Program-made: the position numbers and the translations under genes
Part shown: one piece after another, positions 7,949 to 16,479 of the stretch
How positions within the stretch are numbered: the first letter of the stretch is position 1
Layout: every line of letters starts with the position of its first letter
Notes under the pieces: generated by a model
Database searches by the model: none
What the model saw: only the letters and a program-made list of their open reading frames with translations
Told to the model about the DNA's origin: nothing
IMG/VR virus record: IMGVR_UViG_3300035145_003993
Coordinates: 124,001 to 188,000 of that record
Length of the DNA: 64,000 bases
Reading direction: 5' to 3' (one strand)
From: a virus

Positions 7949-8413
7949 AAATTTCCTCCTAATTGAATTAACATTAACAGTTTTTCCATATAAAGATAAA
8001 AGACCTTCTCTTACGTAAGACATAACACAGTCAGTCATATATTCTTCAAACTTATTTTCTTCAATTTTTAAATCTAATTCTTTAACTAATTGCCTTCCAT
8101 AATTCCAAGCTAATATTTCTTCATTGAGAGTATGAATATAAGACACTTTAGATTTAATTTTTTGAGGTGAATTTTTATTAAAACATGTGATATTTTGATA
8201 TCTTATGTTATTATCGATAATAGCATGTCCTGCTTCGTGTAGTAAACAAAATAATCTTTCACGATACCTTAAGTTTTTATTTATATAAATTAGATTTAAA
8301 CTTGGGTACCAAGCATCTTCAGCATTTGGCTGTTCAACAATACCTACATTGTAGTTATCTAATAAGTATGACGATAATTTTTTATAATATTCTTTATATT
8401 GCTTTGGAATCAT
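7943..8413 (-). CDS. ImmA/IrrE-like zinc metallopeptidase domain protein
   Basis: 156 aa with the zincin helix LLHEAGHAI (HExxH) at about residues 57-65, preceded by a strand IYINKNL, as in the ImmA/IrrE (COG2856) family. These peptidases often cleave repressors, but phage versions have varied or unknown targets. I start it at the ATG at 8413 (MIPKQYKEY) because a perfect AGGAGG lies 4 bases upstream. The longer in-frame start at 8458 would cover the promoter-like TATAAT and this RBS. Confidence 0.75.
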   Translation of the reverse strand: MIPKQYKEYYKKLSSYLLDNYNVGIVEQPNAEDAWYPSLNLIYINKNLRYRERLFCLLHEAGHAIIDNNIRYQNITCFNKNSPQKIKSKVSYIHTLNEEILAWNYGRQLVKELDLKIEENKFEEYMTDCVMSYVREGLLSLYGKTVNVNSIRRKFV

Positions 8414-8429
8414 GTTCCCTCCTGGGAGT

Positions 8430-8458
8430 ATTATACAATAAAAAAAATTAAAATACAT
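8430..8458 (-). promoter_or_regulatory. Candidate promoter ATGTATTT-N15-TATAAT
   Basis: A perfect minus-strand TATAAT (8435-8430) lies 17 bases before the ImmA-like start. A degenerate box ATGTATTT sits at the standard 15-base distance. The upstream element is weak, so this is less certain than the others. Confidence 0.5.
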
Positions 8459-8470
8459 TTTAAATTTTTA

Positions 8471-8977
8471 TTATCTAATTGATTTTTTCTTAACAATCGA
8501 TGTTATTAATGATTTAAATTTATTTACATTTAAAACATAACCTGATTTGTAATTGTTGCTTTTTGAACATTTCTTTGAATTATTATAATAACATATAGCT
8601 TTATTCAAAGGCTTAAATTTATTAATATAATATTTTAAAGATTTTACACCATGATAATAAACGTCACATTTAGAAATCAATCCATCTCTTTTTGTCGCTG
8701 TAATTTTGTTCTCTTTATTTGGGCACCAAAACTCGTATTTTATTTGCATCGGTCCAATACATTTATATTTAGTTGGTTTTGACTGTTCAGTAAATCTAGA
8801 TTCTTCCCAAGCTACAGCTAAAGTAATTTCTACATTTAAATCATTTTTAATAGAAGATTCTATTAAAAGAGAACAAACAGTTAAGTTTTCTTCAGAAGGT
8901 TGTTTTCCTGTTAGTTTGTTGTAAATATCGTGACATAAATTATAATTTAAACTTGCTAATAGAATTAATTTAATCAA
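8471..8977 (-). CDS. Lytic transglycosylase / lysozyme-like protein
   Basis: Probable peptidoglycan-cleaving enzyme. The SLT-like core has a catalytic Glu in AVAWEESRF (about residue 58), then GPMQIKYEFW and a late NKAICYYNNS motif in the expected order. The first 15 residues (IKLILLASLNYNLC) look like an export signal. Four later Cys suggest disulfides outside the cytoplasm. Start is TTG at 8977, overlapping the upstream gene by 8 bases. The RBS is poorly placed, so the start is uncertain. Role: lysis or entry. Confidence 0.7.
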   Translation of the reverse strand: MIKLILLASLNYNLCHDIYNKLTGKQPSEENLTVCSLLIESSIKNDLNVEITLAVAWEESRFTEQSKPTKYKCIGPMQIKYEFWCPNKENKITATKRDGLISKCDVYYHGVKSLKYYINKFKPLNKAICYYNNSKKCSKSNNYKSGYVLNVNKFKSLITSIVKKKSIR

Positions 8978-9176
8978 AATATTTTTGTATATCTCCCTTA
9001 CGATATCTTACGGTTTCTGTTTTATTACCATCATTATATAAAACATCTATATAAACTCTTGCTTCAGAAGTTCCTCCGACTGTTAATTGGTTATTTCTTT
9101 CTGTTATGATATTAACAACAGTTCCGATCCTGTTCATAGTTTGAAAATAATAAACTTTATCACCTTTTTTTATCAT
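8970..9176 (-). CDS. Small SH3-like barrel protein, 68 aa
   Basis: The sequence starts MIKKGDKVYYFQTMNRIGTV and continues with strands VVNIIT, RVYIDVLY and TETVRYRKGDI. That is a classic KOW/SH3-like pattern of a short beta barrel. RBS AAAGGAACC precedes the ATG and the promoter at 9203 lies 27 bases upstream. Function unknown; similar proteins recur across this window. Confidence 0.65.
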   Translation of the reverse strand: MIKKGDKVYYFQTMNRIGTVVNIITERNNQLTVGGTSEARVYIDVLYNDGNKTETVRYRKGDIQKYFD

Positions 9177-9202
9177 TGTGGTTCCTTTATAAATTATAGT
9201 TT

Positions 9203-9231
9203 ATAATAATATAAAAAAAATTAATTTACAC
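9203..9231 (-). promoter_or_regulatory. Promoter GTGTAAAT-N15-TATTAT
   Basis: Minus strand: GTGTAAAT (9231-9224), 15-base spacer, TATTAT (9208-9203). It precedes the 68-aa barrel gene and the lysozyme-like gene. Confidence 0.72.
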
Positions 9232-9236
9232 TTTTA

Positions 9237-9803
9237 TTACCCAAATACACCACACTTAATTAAAGATTGTAATACATCAAGTAAAGCTTTTGTTGATGAT
9301 TCTTTACAAGTAGAACCAGTAAAATCCATTAAAGGACGCAAGCATTTTTCAATATCATCAGGATTAGTCATTAAATGTTGAGAGCAACTATCATATGAAT
9401 CTTTACAAGGCACATTTTGTATTGACTGTGATCTTATTTTATTATAATGGTCTAAAGACTCAGGGTGTGCGCAATGAAATTTAATATGGTCTACGTAATC
9501 CTGAGTTGTAACTTGATTATCGTTATCTAAATCAAAATGAGAATATAAGTCTTCAGGTGTAACATAGCCGTCATTATTAGGATCTAGATCATGATGTGTG
9601 TGTCCTTTTAATCCATCTAATTTTTTCGTTTCTAAATGATCATGATCATAATATTCTTCTTCAGAGTGTCCTGGACAATTACATGGATCACAATAGCATT
9701 CTCCACAAACTTCTTCACATTTACAAGGATTATATCCACATGCAAAACAAACATTTGAAGAAGCTTTGTCTAAAAATTCTTTTATAAGTTTTCTATCGTT
9801 CAT
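9237..9803 (-). CDS. Cys-rich metal-binding plus EF-hand protein, 188 aa
   Basis: Three zones are visible. Residues 1-17 form a helix (MNDRKLIKEFLDKASSN) resembling the shared leader but lacking the terminal x-Glu. Residues 19-43 hold nine Cys (CFACGYNPCKC, then CGECYCDPCNC), suggesting zinc or another metal. Residues about 72-103 form two EF-hand loops (DLDPNNDGYVTPED and DLDNDNQVTTQD), with many His between. The C-terminal third has further Cys. I do not know the family. It is the last gene of the purine operon by position, 11 bases after purB. Confidence 0.65.
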   Translation of the reverse strand: MNDRKLIKEFLDKASSNVCFACGYNPCKCEEVCGECYCDPCNCPGHSEEEYYDHDHLETKKLDGLKGHTHHDLDPNNDGYVTPEDLYSHFDLDNDNQVTTQDYVDHIKFHCAHPESLDHYNKIRSQSIQNVPCKDSYDSCSQHLMTNPDDIEKCLRPLMDFTGSTCKESSTKALLDVLQSLIKCGVFG

Positions 9804-9814
9804 ATTAAAACCTT

Positions 9815-10990
9815 TCAGTATGAATATAAATATAACTTATCTTTGATCTTTTGTTGATTATCATGTGCTTGTTTTCTACTTAATCCTTTTTTAATACTTT
9901 CAGACATGATTCTTTGTGAATCTACAATATCTTCCATTAATTTACAATGACTTTCAGCATAATCTGTGATAAGATTAATATTTTTAATTACGTATTCTAA
10001 CCTTTTAATAGTAAAACATACAATATGAGCCGCATCTTTAAAAATAATTCTTTCTGAGGATGAGTGTGAAATATCTCTTTCAAGAAGTGTTGTACAGTTT
10101 TCAATTGCTGTTTGAAAATAAGATTTATATAACCTTGTAAGACCACAAATATTTTCTGTTAAGATAGGATTTTTTTTATGTGGCATTGCACTTGATCCTT
10201 TTTGCTTGGCTCTAAAAGGTTCAGCCATTTCATTTATTCCATCTAAACTGTAAATTCTTATATCATAAGAGATTTTTTCAATTGCAAGTACGAGCTGTAG
10301 TATGCCGTAAAAATAATCTAAGTAATGTTGTCTTGGAATAATTTGTGATGAAATAACAGGTTTAAGATCAAGTTGTTCTAAAGCTTTATGTTCACATTCA
10401 ACTGTATTAAAATAGTAATTCCCGGTAGCACCACTAAGTTTTCCTAAGCTTATTTTATCTTTAGATTCAAGTACTGAGTCATATCCTTTTCTCAAAAGAT
10501 GCAGCCAACGATATATTATATCATAATAAGTTTGTATTTCTGCAGCTTTTCCATGTGTTCTAGCAAGTATTCTGTTTTTCGATTCATCAGATTGTAACAG
10601 ATTTGACAAATGAAATATTAAACTACTTGCATAATCTAACACCACTTGTAGACTTTCTTTACACATTATTGATAAAGATGTATCAAGTATATCTGAAGAC
10701 GTTAAACCGTAATGAATCCATCTACCACTCTTGTCTGGAATAGACTCTTCTAACATTTGGACAAATGCTTGGACGTCATGATTAGTTTCTTCTTCTATTT
10801 CTTTCCAACGATTAATATTGATTTTAGCATTTTCTTTAATTACGTTGAATTCATCAGATGTAATTGTTGGATGAGTTATATTGTCTAATTGAGATTCAAG
10901 ATGAGCTAATTCTACTTTTAGCCAAGTGTTTAATTTATTTTCTGTTTTCCAAATATCATAAATTTCTTGAACTTTATATCTTGGTATCAT
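9815..10990 (-). CDS. purB: Adenylosuccinate lyase
   Basis: Cleaves adenylosuccinate to AMP and fumarate, the last step from IMP to AMP. The fumarase/lyase signature GSSAMPHKKNP is present at about residues 264-274, after the conserved TSSDILDTS region (about 97-105) and the catalytic-His context ARTHGKAAEI (about 143). The length of 391 aa is slightly short for PurB (about 430-450) but all signature regions are present. It acts directly after PurA, whose gene lies upstream in the same operon. The upstream 66-aa gene overlaps it by 4 bases. Confidence 0.92.
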   Translation of the reverse strand: MIPRYKVQEIYDIWKTENKLNTWLKVELAHLESQLDNITHPTITSDEFNVIKENAKININRWKEIEEETNHDVQAFVQMLEESIPDKSGRWIHYGLTSSDILDTSLSIMCKESLQVVLDYASSLIFHLSNLLQSDESKNRILARTHGKAAEIQTYYDIIYRWLHLLRKGYDSVLESKDKISLGKLSGATGNYYFNTVECEHKALEQLDLKPVISSQIIPRQHYLDYFYGILQLVLAIEKISYDIRIYSLDGINEMAEPFRAKQKGSSAMPHKKNPILTENICGLTRLYKSYFQTAIENCTTLLERDISHSSSERIIFKDAAHIVCFTIKRLEYVIKNINLITDYAESHCKLMEDIVDSQRIMSESIKKGLSRKQAHDNQQKIKDKLYLYSY

Positions 10991-11187
10991 TTTTCCTCTT
11001 TCGTTATTTTTTCTAGAAAGTCTGTAGGGATTTGTACTATTTCTTTATTTAATAAGATTTTAGATAGCGTTTTGCTTTCTTGATAAGAAGAATTTTTTCC
11101 ATAAGATATAAAAATCCCAACATCACATCTACTGTTTGAAAACTTATTTGTATTAAGAACAAGATCACCTTTAGTTAAGATGCCCAA
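10987..11187 (-). CDS. Small hypothetical protein between purA and purB, 66 aa
   Basis: Starts at TTG 11187 inside the purA 3' end, with GAGGAG 8 bases upstream, and overlaps purB by 4 bases. Translation is therefore coupled on both sides. A short strand-rich protein (ILTKGDLVLNT, DVGIFISYG, EIVQIP), probably an SH3/KOW-like barrel. I see no enzymatic motif. Whether it affects purine synthesis is unknown. Confidence 0.6.
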   Translation of the reverse strand: MGILTKGDLVLNTNKFSNSRCDVGIFISYGKNSSYQESKTLSKILLNKEIVQIPTDFLEKITKEEK

Positions 11188-12371
11188 ACTATTTCTCCTC
11201 TTTTAGGACCAGTTGTAAAAGATATACGTTTTACACCAGTGTGGATTTCTATTGTATTTAATAATTCTTTAAATCCAGGATCAGTTGTTTTAACGCTGTT
11301 AATTCTAGTCATCGAATAGTTTCTTCCGTGTAAGAAGAAAGCAGGTTTCTCTATATGTGTCATCACGTCTGTTTTAACAACACACAAATGATCTACTCCA
11401 TTTTGTATAATAGCTAATTTAACTTCGTCTAAATCTAACCAACCACACTGTCTAGGACGCCCAGTTGTCGCACCAAACTCTTGACCAACTTCAGCTAATA
11501 TCTTTTCTTGACCATCTGTAATGATACTAGGAAAATTACCGCTACCTACCTTAGTTTTGTAAGATTTAATTACTCCTATTACTTCATCGATTTGCTTATG
11601 ATTTAATCCTGTAGAGTTGATTGCTCCACCTACAGAAGGTGAAGATGATGTAACGTCTGGATAGTTATCTGAAAATATGTTAAGGCCACTTCCTTGTGCA
11701 CCTTCTAAAAGAATATTATAATCTTTTTTATAATATTCGTGAAGAACATTTTCGTCACTTAGTTGATACATTCGCAAGATTGAAACCATATTTTCATATT
11801 CAGAAATCCAAGAATTAAATAGATCAAAGTCAGGTTTTAAGTCTTCTAAACTTTCACCGTCTTGTGCTCTTCTTTCTTGTAAGTCATAAAACCTTGATTG
11901 AATTTTAATGAGAGACTGTTCAGGCATATTTACAAAATCTTTAACCAAAATAGAGTCCCGAGCGTAAAAATCAGAGTATGCAGGACCAATTCCTTTTGCA
12001 GTCGTGCCTAGTCTTTTCTGATATTTGAGTCGATCAATTATTTTATGAGTTGGCTCAATTATAGGACAATATCCCGAAACTGAAAGATTTGAACCAGGTT
12101 TTACATTTAAGTCTGTTACTTCTTTGCAAAAGTCTTCTACATCTATAACACATCCTCTTGAAATAATGTTAATAACTTCTTTTGTTAAAACACCTACAGG
12201 AAGAATGTGTGTAACAAACTTATTACCTTTTCTATCGTAAACTGTATGACCAGCATTCCCTCCTCCTTGAAACCTTACAACGACGTCAGCCCAAGTTTGA
12301 ACTAAATCATCAACTACTCTACCTTTACCTTCGTCTCCATGTTGAAGACCTAAAACTAATTTTACTGGCAT
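11175..12371 (-). CDS. purA: Adenylosuccinate synthetase
   Basis: Joins IMP and aspartate using GTP. The N-terminal loop LGLQHGDEGKGR keeps the catalytic Asp of PurA, and GGGNAGHTV keeps the catalytic His. LGTTAKGIGPAY, FGATTGRPRQCGW and a C-terminal FTTGPKRGE follow in order. The length of 398 aa is near the family norm (about 430). The GDEGKG loop argues against PurZ, the 2-aminoadenine enzyme, where Ser replaces this Asp. It lies 3 bases from guaB and feeds PurB. Confidence 0.93.
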   Translation of the reverse strand: MPVKLVLGLQHGDEGKGRVVDDLVQTWADVVVRFQGGGNAGHTVYDRKGNKFVTHILPVGVLTKEVINIISRGCVIDVEDFCKEVTDLNVKPGSNLSVSGYCPIIEPTHKIIDRLKYQKRLGTTAKGIGPAYSDFYARDSILVKDFVNMPEQSLIKIQSRFYDLQERRAQDGESLEDLKPDFDLFNSWISEYENMVSILRMYQLSDENVLHEYYKKDYNILLEGAQGSGLNIFSDNYPDVTSSSPSVGGAINSTGLNHKQIDEVIGVIKSYKTKVGSGNFPSIITDGQEKILAEVGQEFGATTGRPRQCGWLDLDEVKLAIIQNGVDHLCVVKTDVMTHIEKPAFFLHGRNYSMTRINSVKTTDPGFKELLNTIEIHTGVKRISFTTGPKRGEIVWAS

Positions 12372-12374
12372 AAT

Positions 12375-13436
12375 TTACTTTCTATTAAAAATATGTGGAT
12401 TACCTTCGATATGTGATGAAGAGCTTTGAACTCTAAAAACTGCATTTTCTCTAAGGTCATTTAAATTTTGAGCTCCGCTGTAAGACATTCCACTTTTAAC
12501 GTTTGACATAATTTCATTTAAAACTTCTTTAACAGATCCTTTAAAAGGTACATAAGAAGAAACGCCTTCAACTGAATTATATGTTCCTTTCCAGTCTTTT
12601 TGCGCTGCTTTAGAAGCCATACCATTATACTTTTTTGTTTTTTCACCTTCTTCGTTAAGAATCACTTCACCAGGTGTTTCTTCAGTTCCACTAAGAATAG
12701 AACCTAACATGACGAAATCTGCACCAGCGGCTAATGATTTAACAATATCACCACTATTTTTAATACCACCATCAGCAATAATATAAGAAGTTTTTTGATC
12801 TAATTTTTGTAACTCTAATTTAGCTTTGTAGCAATCAAGAACAGCTTGAAATGTTGGTATTCCGTGACCTGTTTGGATTCTAGTAGTACAAATACTACCA
12901 CTTCCGACCGAAGATCTTATTGCGTGAGCTCCAGCTTGAGTTAATCTTTTATATGCATGACCTGTTGCAATATTACCAGCAATTACAAACAAATGATCAT
13001 ATTCACTTCTGATAAACTCGATAGCATTTTCCATAAGTACATGATCACCATGTGCAATATCAATACAGACAATATTTAAATCATTTTTTACTAATTCAGA
13101 TAATCTTTCTTTATAATCTCCTGATGCTCCTATCGCTGCTGATTTGTAAAGATTATTATTTACTTTTGATAAAAGATTTACTTGATGATCTATAGAATTA
13201 TACCGATGTATAATTCCTAATCCACCTTGATCTATCATAGCATTAGACATATCATATTCTGTTACTGTAGACATAGGCGAACTAATAATTGGTATATTAA
13301 ACACTAAATCTTTTTTATTTTTATTTGTTGATACTTTAACAGATGTATCTATATTTTTCCTTGTTTTAAGGTTAGAATATTGTGGTTCTAAAATTACATC
13401 ATCAAAACTTAAAACTTTTTTATTTATAACTTTCAT
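12375..13436 (-). CDS. guaB: IMP dehydrogenase / GMP reductase family protein
   Basis: TIM-barrel enzyme with the catalytic-Cys loop GSGSICTTR at about residue 174, the N-terminal [13 protein letters not shown] and [10 protein letters not shown] motifs, and the phosphate-binding [11 protein letters not shown] and GADFVMLGS regions. A flap-like segment ([12 protein letters not shown]) and a later [11 protein letters not shown] follow. No CBS domains are present, so regulation by adenine nucleotides through CBS is absent. IMPDH (IMP to XMP) is favoured over GMP reductase by the flap form, but the two families are close. First gene of the operon, under the promoter at 13459. Confidence 0.87.
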   Translation of the reverse strand: MKVINKKVLSFDDVILEPQYSNLKTRKNIDTSVKVSTNKNKKDLVFNIPIISSPMSTVTEYDMSNAMIDQGGLGIIHRYNSIDHQVNLLSKVNNNLYKSAAIGASGDYKERLSELVKNDLNIVCIDIAHGDHVLMENAIEFIRSEYDHLFVIAGNIATGHAYKRLTQAGAHAIRSSVGSGSICTTRIQTGHGIPTFQAVLDCYKAKLELQKLDQKTSYIIADGGIKNSGDIVKSLAAGADFVMLGSILSGTEETPGEVILNEEGEKTKKYNGMASKAAQKDWKGTYNSVEGVSSYVPFKGSVKEVLNEIMSNVKSGMSYSGAQNLNDLRENAVFRVQSSSSHIEGNPHIFNRK

Positions 13437-13458
13437 TCATACCTCTTTAGTCTTAAAC

Positions 13459-13487
13459 ACTATAATAAATAAAATTTCTATTTACAC
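13459..13487 (-). promoter_or_regulatory. Promoter GTGTAAAT-N15-TATAGT for the purine operon
   Basis: Minus strand: GTGTAAAT (13487-13480), 15-base spacer, TATAGT (13464-13459), 23 bases before the guaB ATG. The next gene starts 3 bases after each stop, so one transcript probably covers guaB, purA, the 66-aa gene and purB. Confidence 0.78.
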
Positions 13488-13494
13488 CAAAGAA

Positions 13495-14415
13495 TTACAT
13501 ATTAGTTAAAAAATCTTTTCTATATTTTAATAATGCTTTTTCTTTTGCTTTAGACTCTAACACTATATCAACTGTTTTCCCACAGCTGTTAAAAGGTTTA
13601 TAGTAATAGTTCGAATGTGCCGCTGCAGATCTTATTGATGGATCTTCAAATTCTTTTTTTCCGTTAGAATGATGACAAGTAGGTCTTATACTCTTTGGCC
13701 AAGAATCGTAAGCCATTTCGAAAGATTCTTGATAAGAAGCATCTTGAGGCCCTAATGAATAGTGATGAGAATCAAAAACGATTGGAACTTTTATTTTTTT
13801 ATAAATATTTTCATAAAGAAATTTTGCACTAAACATTGAAGGTCTATCATCATTTTCAACAGTTAGCCTTGATTGAACTGAAGGTGTGAGTTTTTTAAAA
13901 TTATTAATAAAGTTATTTGCAGCTAATTGTAAATCTCCACCACAAGAAGATCCTAAATGAATATTAATTTTCGACCAATGATTTTGATCTAAACCCATTA
14001 AATCGAATAACTCACCATGCATTTCTAAATCAACAATACAATTTTTTACTACATTTTCTTTTTCAGATGCTAAGCAATTAAATTGACCAGGATGAAAAGA
14101 AACTCTTTGATTAATAACTTTTGTATAATTACCTGCCATTTTAAGATAATGACAAATTTCTTCATAATCTGGTAAATCTTTAAGATTATATTCACTAGCC
14201 CATGGAGTTAAACAAGAAGAAATCCTAAAAACTTCAATATTATTTTTATAATTCCAATTAAAAATTGGAAGTAAGTCTTTAACATTTTGAAGAACAATTT
14301 TTGAAACGTATGGTAAACCTTTTTTTAAAAAGGTAGCTTTTCTCATTGTTCTAGAATTAAATATATCTTTTTCTCTTAATTCCATATTAAGACAAGCATA
14401 TCCAAACCTATTCAT
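13495..14415 (-). CDS. uvsE: UV damage endonuclease
   Basis: Nicks DNA 5' of UV photoproducts and other lesions, starting excision repair without UvrABC. The TIM-barrel motifs appear in order: RFGYACLN, FRISSCLTPW, SFHPGQF, NIHLG, LTVENDD, VFDSHHY and TCHHSNG, giving the His/Asp/Glu metal site. Length is 306 aa from the ATG at 14415, chosen because GAAGGA lies upstream. A longer in-frame TTG start at 14466 would run through this RBS and is rejected. It has its own promoter. Together with the photolyase and Nei genes it forms a repair set. Confidence 0.92.
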   Translation of the reverse strand: MNRFGYACLNMELREKDIFNSRTMRKATFLKKGLPYVSKIVLQNVKDLLPIFNWNYKNNIEVFRISSCLTPWASEYNLKDLPDYEEICHYLKMAGNYTKVINQRVSFHPGQFNCLASEKENVVKNCIVDLEMHGELFDLMGLDQNHWSKINIHLGSSCGGDLQLAANNFINNFKKLTPSVQSRLTVENDDRPSMFSAKFLYENIYKKIKVPIVFDSHHYSLGPQDASYQESFEMAYDSWPKSIRPTCHHSNGKKEFEDPSIRSAAAHSNYYYKPFNSCGKTVDIVLESKAKEKALLKYRKDFLTNM

Positions 14416-14457
14416 AATAAATGTTCCTTCGTTTAATAAAAATTTGAATTTTTTTAT

Positions 14458-14487
14458 ATTATACAAAAAAAAATTTATTATTTACAC
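14458..14487 (-). promoter_or_regulatory. Promoter GTGTAAAT-N16-TATAAT for uvsE
   Basis: Minus strand: GTGTAAAT (14487-14480) and TATAAT (14463-14458) with a 16-base spacer that contains nine consecutive T. It is the only strong site with 16 rather than 15 bases, perhaps because of homopolymer slippage. Confidence 0.75.
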
Positions 14488-14496
14488 TAATTTTTA

Positions 14497-15564
14497 TTAA
14501 GGTTCTTCGTATATTTTTTTATCATATACAGGGTGATTATAAGATAAATCTAAAGCTTTAATACTCTTAGGACTAAGATTGTTATTCCTAAGATCAGCTT
14601 TATCGATTCCAACATTAGCCAAACTAAAGTCATGATATAAATTTTCTTTTGTGTGATTCACTAATCTATTAAGATCTTCGTATGTATTTAATAAAGATAA
14701 ATCTGATTCGTAATTAGGATTAAGATTATCAAACATGAAATATTCTGGATTTACATAATCTATAGTTCTTTTTTCTTTAATATTTTCAATCACGTCTATA
14801 AGTAATTCGTAATTAACTACATTTGTTGGAATCATAGAAAATCTAAATCTTTCTTCAATAAACTCTACTAAATATTTTAAAAAGTCGTCTGAAGCTCTGA
14901 CAAATCCTTCTGTATTATTTTGTAATTTAAAAATCGAACTTAATGTAGGAAAAATTTTCTTAATATCAGAAACAGAAAGACTTGAATCGAAGAAAGGAAC
15001 TTCGTTTTCATCAACACCATATATACGTTCAAGTTTTTCTGTAATGATCCATTCTGGATGAGGATCTAGATCGTATAAATAAGTTTTAGTAAAAAGTTGT
15101 GAAGATCCTTTTCCATACTGGCCTCGAGACACATTTAATTCTTTTAAATTAGAAATAGCACCTGCTTTATCCATGGATGCTTTTAATACAATATTATCAA
15201 CGTCGTTGATGTTAAAAACATATCTTTCCGCACCTTCAGCTATAAAATCTAATTCAAGTTCAGAAATTCCATATTTTTCAAGATAATATTGTCTATCTCT
15301 TAATCTATCTTCTCGATTGAATTCTAAATCCGGAATATTTTTTGTCTGTGAAAGAAGTAATAGTGTGTGTCCAAACTCATAAAAAGTATCTTGGCGTTTT
15401 TCATTTCCTTTATGCCAGTTTGAATATTCTGGGTCTAGAACTTCATTTTTTATCAACTTTAAATTTTCAGAAAGATTTTGTATAATACTATCATCTCTCA
15501 TATTAAGATCTTCATTTATATATTCTTTCCAAAGATTTATAAATACACTTTTATTATATATCAT
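14497..15564 (-). CDS. Kinase-fold protein with capsid-leader-like N-terminus
   Basis: 355 aa. Residues 1-18 (MIYNKSVFINLWKEYINE) fit the shared leader ending in I-N-E. From about residue 105 the sequence has marks of a protein-kinase/aminoglycoside-kinase fold: AEGAERYVF (glycine-loop position), IVLKAS (ATP-anchoring Lys at about 128), a hinge WIITEKL, a catalytic loop YHDFSLANVGI (Asp 312, Asn 317) and a metal-binding position KALDLSY (Asp 339). Substrate unknown. If the leader works as in T4, the enzyme would be packaged and injected. A late-type TATAAATA lies 32 bases upstream. Kinase assignment is moderately sure; activity is untested. Confidence 0.6.
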   Translation of the reverse strand: MIYNKSVFINLWKEYINEDLNMRDDSIIQNLSENLKLIKNEVLDPEYSNWHKGNEKRQDTFYEFGHTLLLLSQTKNIPDLEFNREDRLRDRQYYLEKYGISELELDFIAEGAERYVFNINDVDNIVLKASMDKAGAISNLKELNVSRGQYGKGSSQLFTKTYLYDLDPHPEWIITEKLERIYGVDENEVPFFDSSLSVSDIKKIFPTLSSIFKLQNNTEGFVRASDDFLKYLVEFIEERFRFSMIPTNVVNYELLIDVIENIKEKRTIDYVNPEYFMFDNLNPNYESDLSLLNTYEDLNRLVNHTKENLYHDFSLANVGIDKADLRNNNLSPKSIKALDLSYNHPVYDKKIYEEP

Positions 15565-15595
15565 ATATTTTCCTTTTATAGTTATATAATAATTA

Positions 15596-15603
15596 TATTT
15601 ATA
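15596..15603 (-). promoter_or_regulatory. Late-type promoter element TATAAATA
   Basis: Minus-strand TATAAATA (15603-15596) matches the T4 late promoter core. It lies 32 bases upstream of the kinase-fold gene, with RBS AAAAGGA in between. Single short motif, so moderate support only. Confidence 0.5.
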
Positions 15604-15619
15604 AAGTTAAAGAGATAAA

Positions 15620-15904
15620 ATGCTTCCATTTAAAGAAAAAATTATCGAAGAAAATGAAAATTTTATACTAGTTCAAAGAAACTTTATGTCAATGATGTCA
15701 GAAGAAGAATTAAATTGGCATAAGGATAAGGAAGAAAGAGAAGTATTTTTAGTTGAAGGCGATGGTTGGTATTTACAAATGGAAAATGAAATCCCTGTTT
15801 TAATGCAGAAAGGATCTGTTTTTAAAATACCTAAAGAAACATGGCATCGAATAATTAATAAAAACGGCACAAATTTAATAATCAATGTGAGAAAATATAA
15901 ATGA
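15620..15904 (+). CDS. Small cupin-fold protein, 94 aa
   Basis: Single conserved cupin barrel. Motif 1 is W-H-K-D-x3-R-E-V-F-L-V-E-G (about residues 33-47, His and Glu as possible metal ligands). Motif 2 is GSVFKIPKETWHRI (about 68-81, with a His). Cupins bind metals or small ligands; no specific reaction can be assigned. It starts a plus-strand run and overlaps the next gene by 4 bases (ATGA), so the two are co-translated. RBS AAAGAGAT is 7 bases upstream. Confidence 0.72.
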   Translation: MLPFKEKIIEENENFILVQRNFMSMMSEEELNWHKDKEEREVFLVEGDGWYLQMENEIPVLMQKGSVFKIPKETWHRIINKNGTNLIINVRKYK

Positions 15905-16479
15905 GTTTTAATCTTTTAAAAGAAATGATAAAAGAAATTATTTTAGTTGAATCAAATAAACCTTCAAAAGAATTAGAAAAATCTAAGTATGCTTTACTTA
16001 ATGGTGAAAAAGTAGAGATTATTGCTGCTGATGGACCTGGTGAGTATTCGATTGTTAGAAAGAAAAATTCTGATAAGGGTGAAGATAAAGAAGAATTTGC
16101 TTTAATGAAAGATCTTAAACCTTTAAAAAACGTAAACGAAAGAAAAGATCCTAAAGTAGGAACAGGGAAAAAACCAAAAGGAAGTGACAGAAGATTATAT
16201 ACTGACGAAAATCCAAATGACACAGTAAGAGTAAAGTTTAGAACTGCTTCAGATATTAGAAAAACTTTGTCAAAAAAATCTTTTAAATCAAAATCTCACG
16301 CTAGACAGTCTCAAATTATTAATTTAATACATCAAAGAGTTAGAGCTGCTTATAAAAACGCTAAAGATCCTAAAGTAAAAGCTCGTCTTAAAAGGGCATA
16401 CGAATATGCATGTGAAAGAAAAGAAGCATCAAAAAGAAAAACTTTAAGAATTAAAAAGAAAAAGCGAGAATTAAATTGA
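15901..16479 (+). CDS. Lysine-rich probable virion protein with leader, 192 aa
   Basis: Residues 1-17 (MSFNLLKEMIKEIILVE) are the amphipathic leader ending L-V-E, followed by Ser. The middle is charged and lysine-rich. The last 80 residues have the phage-family pattern RRLYTDENPNDTVRVKF...RQSQIINLIHQRVRAAYKNAKD and end in a very basic tail. Such small basic proteins with YTDEDPNDTV-like motifs are known from large phages without assigned function. Together these suggest a packaged DNA-associated internal protein. It overlaps its neighbours by 4 bases on each side. Confidence 0.65.
   Translation: MSFNLLKEMIKEIILVESNKPSKELEKSKYALLNGEKVEIIAADGPGEYSIVRKKNSDKGEDKEEFALMKDLKPLKNVNERKDPKVGTGKKPKGSDRRLYTDENPNDTVRVKFRTASDIRKTLSKKSFKSKSHARQSQIINLIHQRVRAAYKNAKDPKVKARLKRAYEYACERKEASKRKTLRIKKKKRELN

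Noticed and set aside
11175-12371. PurZ and a 2-aminoadenine (Z) genome
   Set aside because: The loop reads GDEGKG with the PurA Asp rather than the Ser of PurZ, the length is PurA-like, and no DatZ-type HD phosphohydrolase is seen here.
14416-14466. A leader-like extension (FKFLLNEG) on the UV endonuclease, which would have made it capsid cargo
   Set aside because: It depends on a TTG at 14466 with no RBS, lies partly in the promoter TATAAT region, and contains the GAAGGA binding site of the good ATG at 14415.
15620-15904. Counting the cupin protein (KEKIIEEN) among the leader-bearing proteins
   Set aside because: The Glu-rich start leads directly into the first cupin strand, leaving no room for a removable leader.
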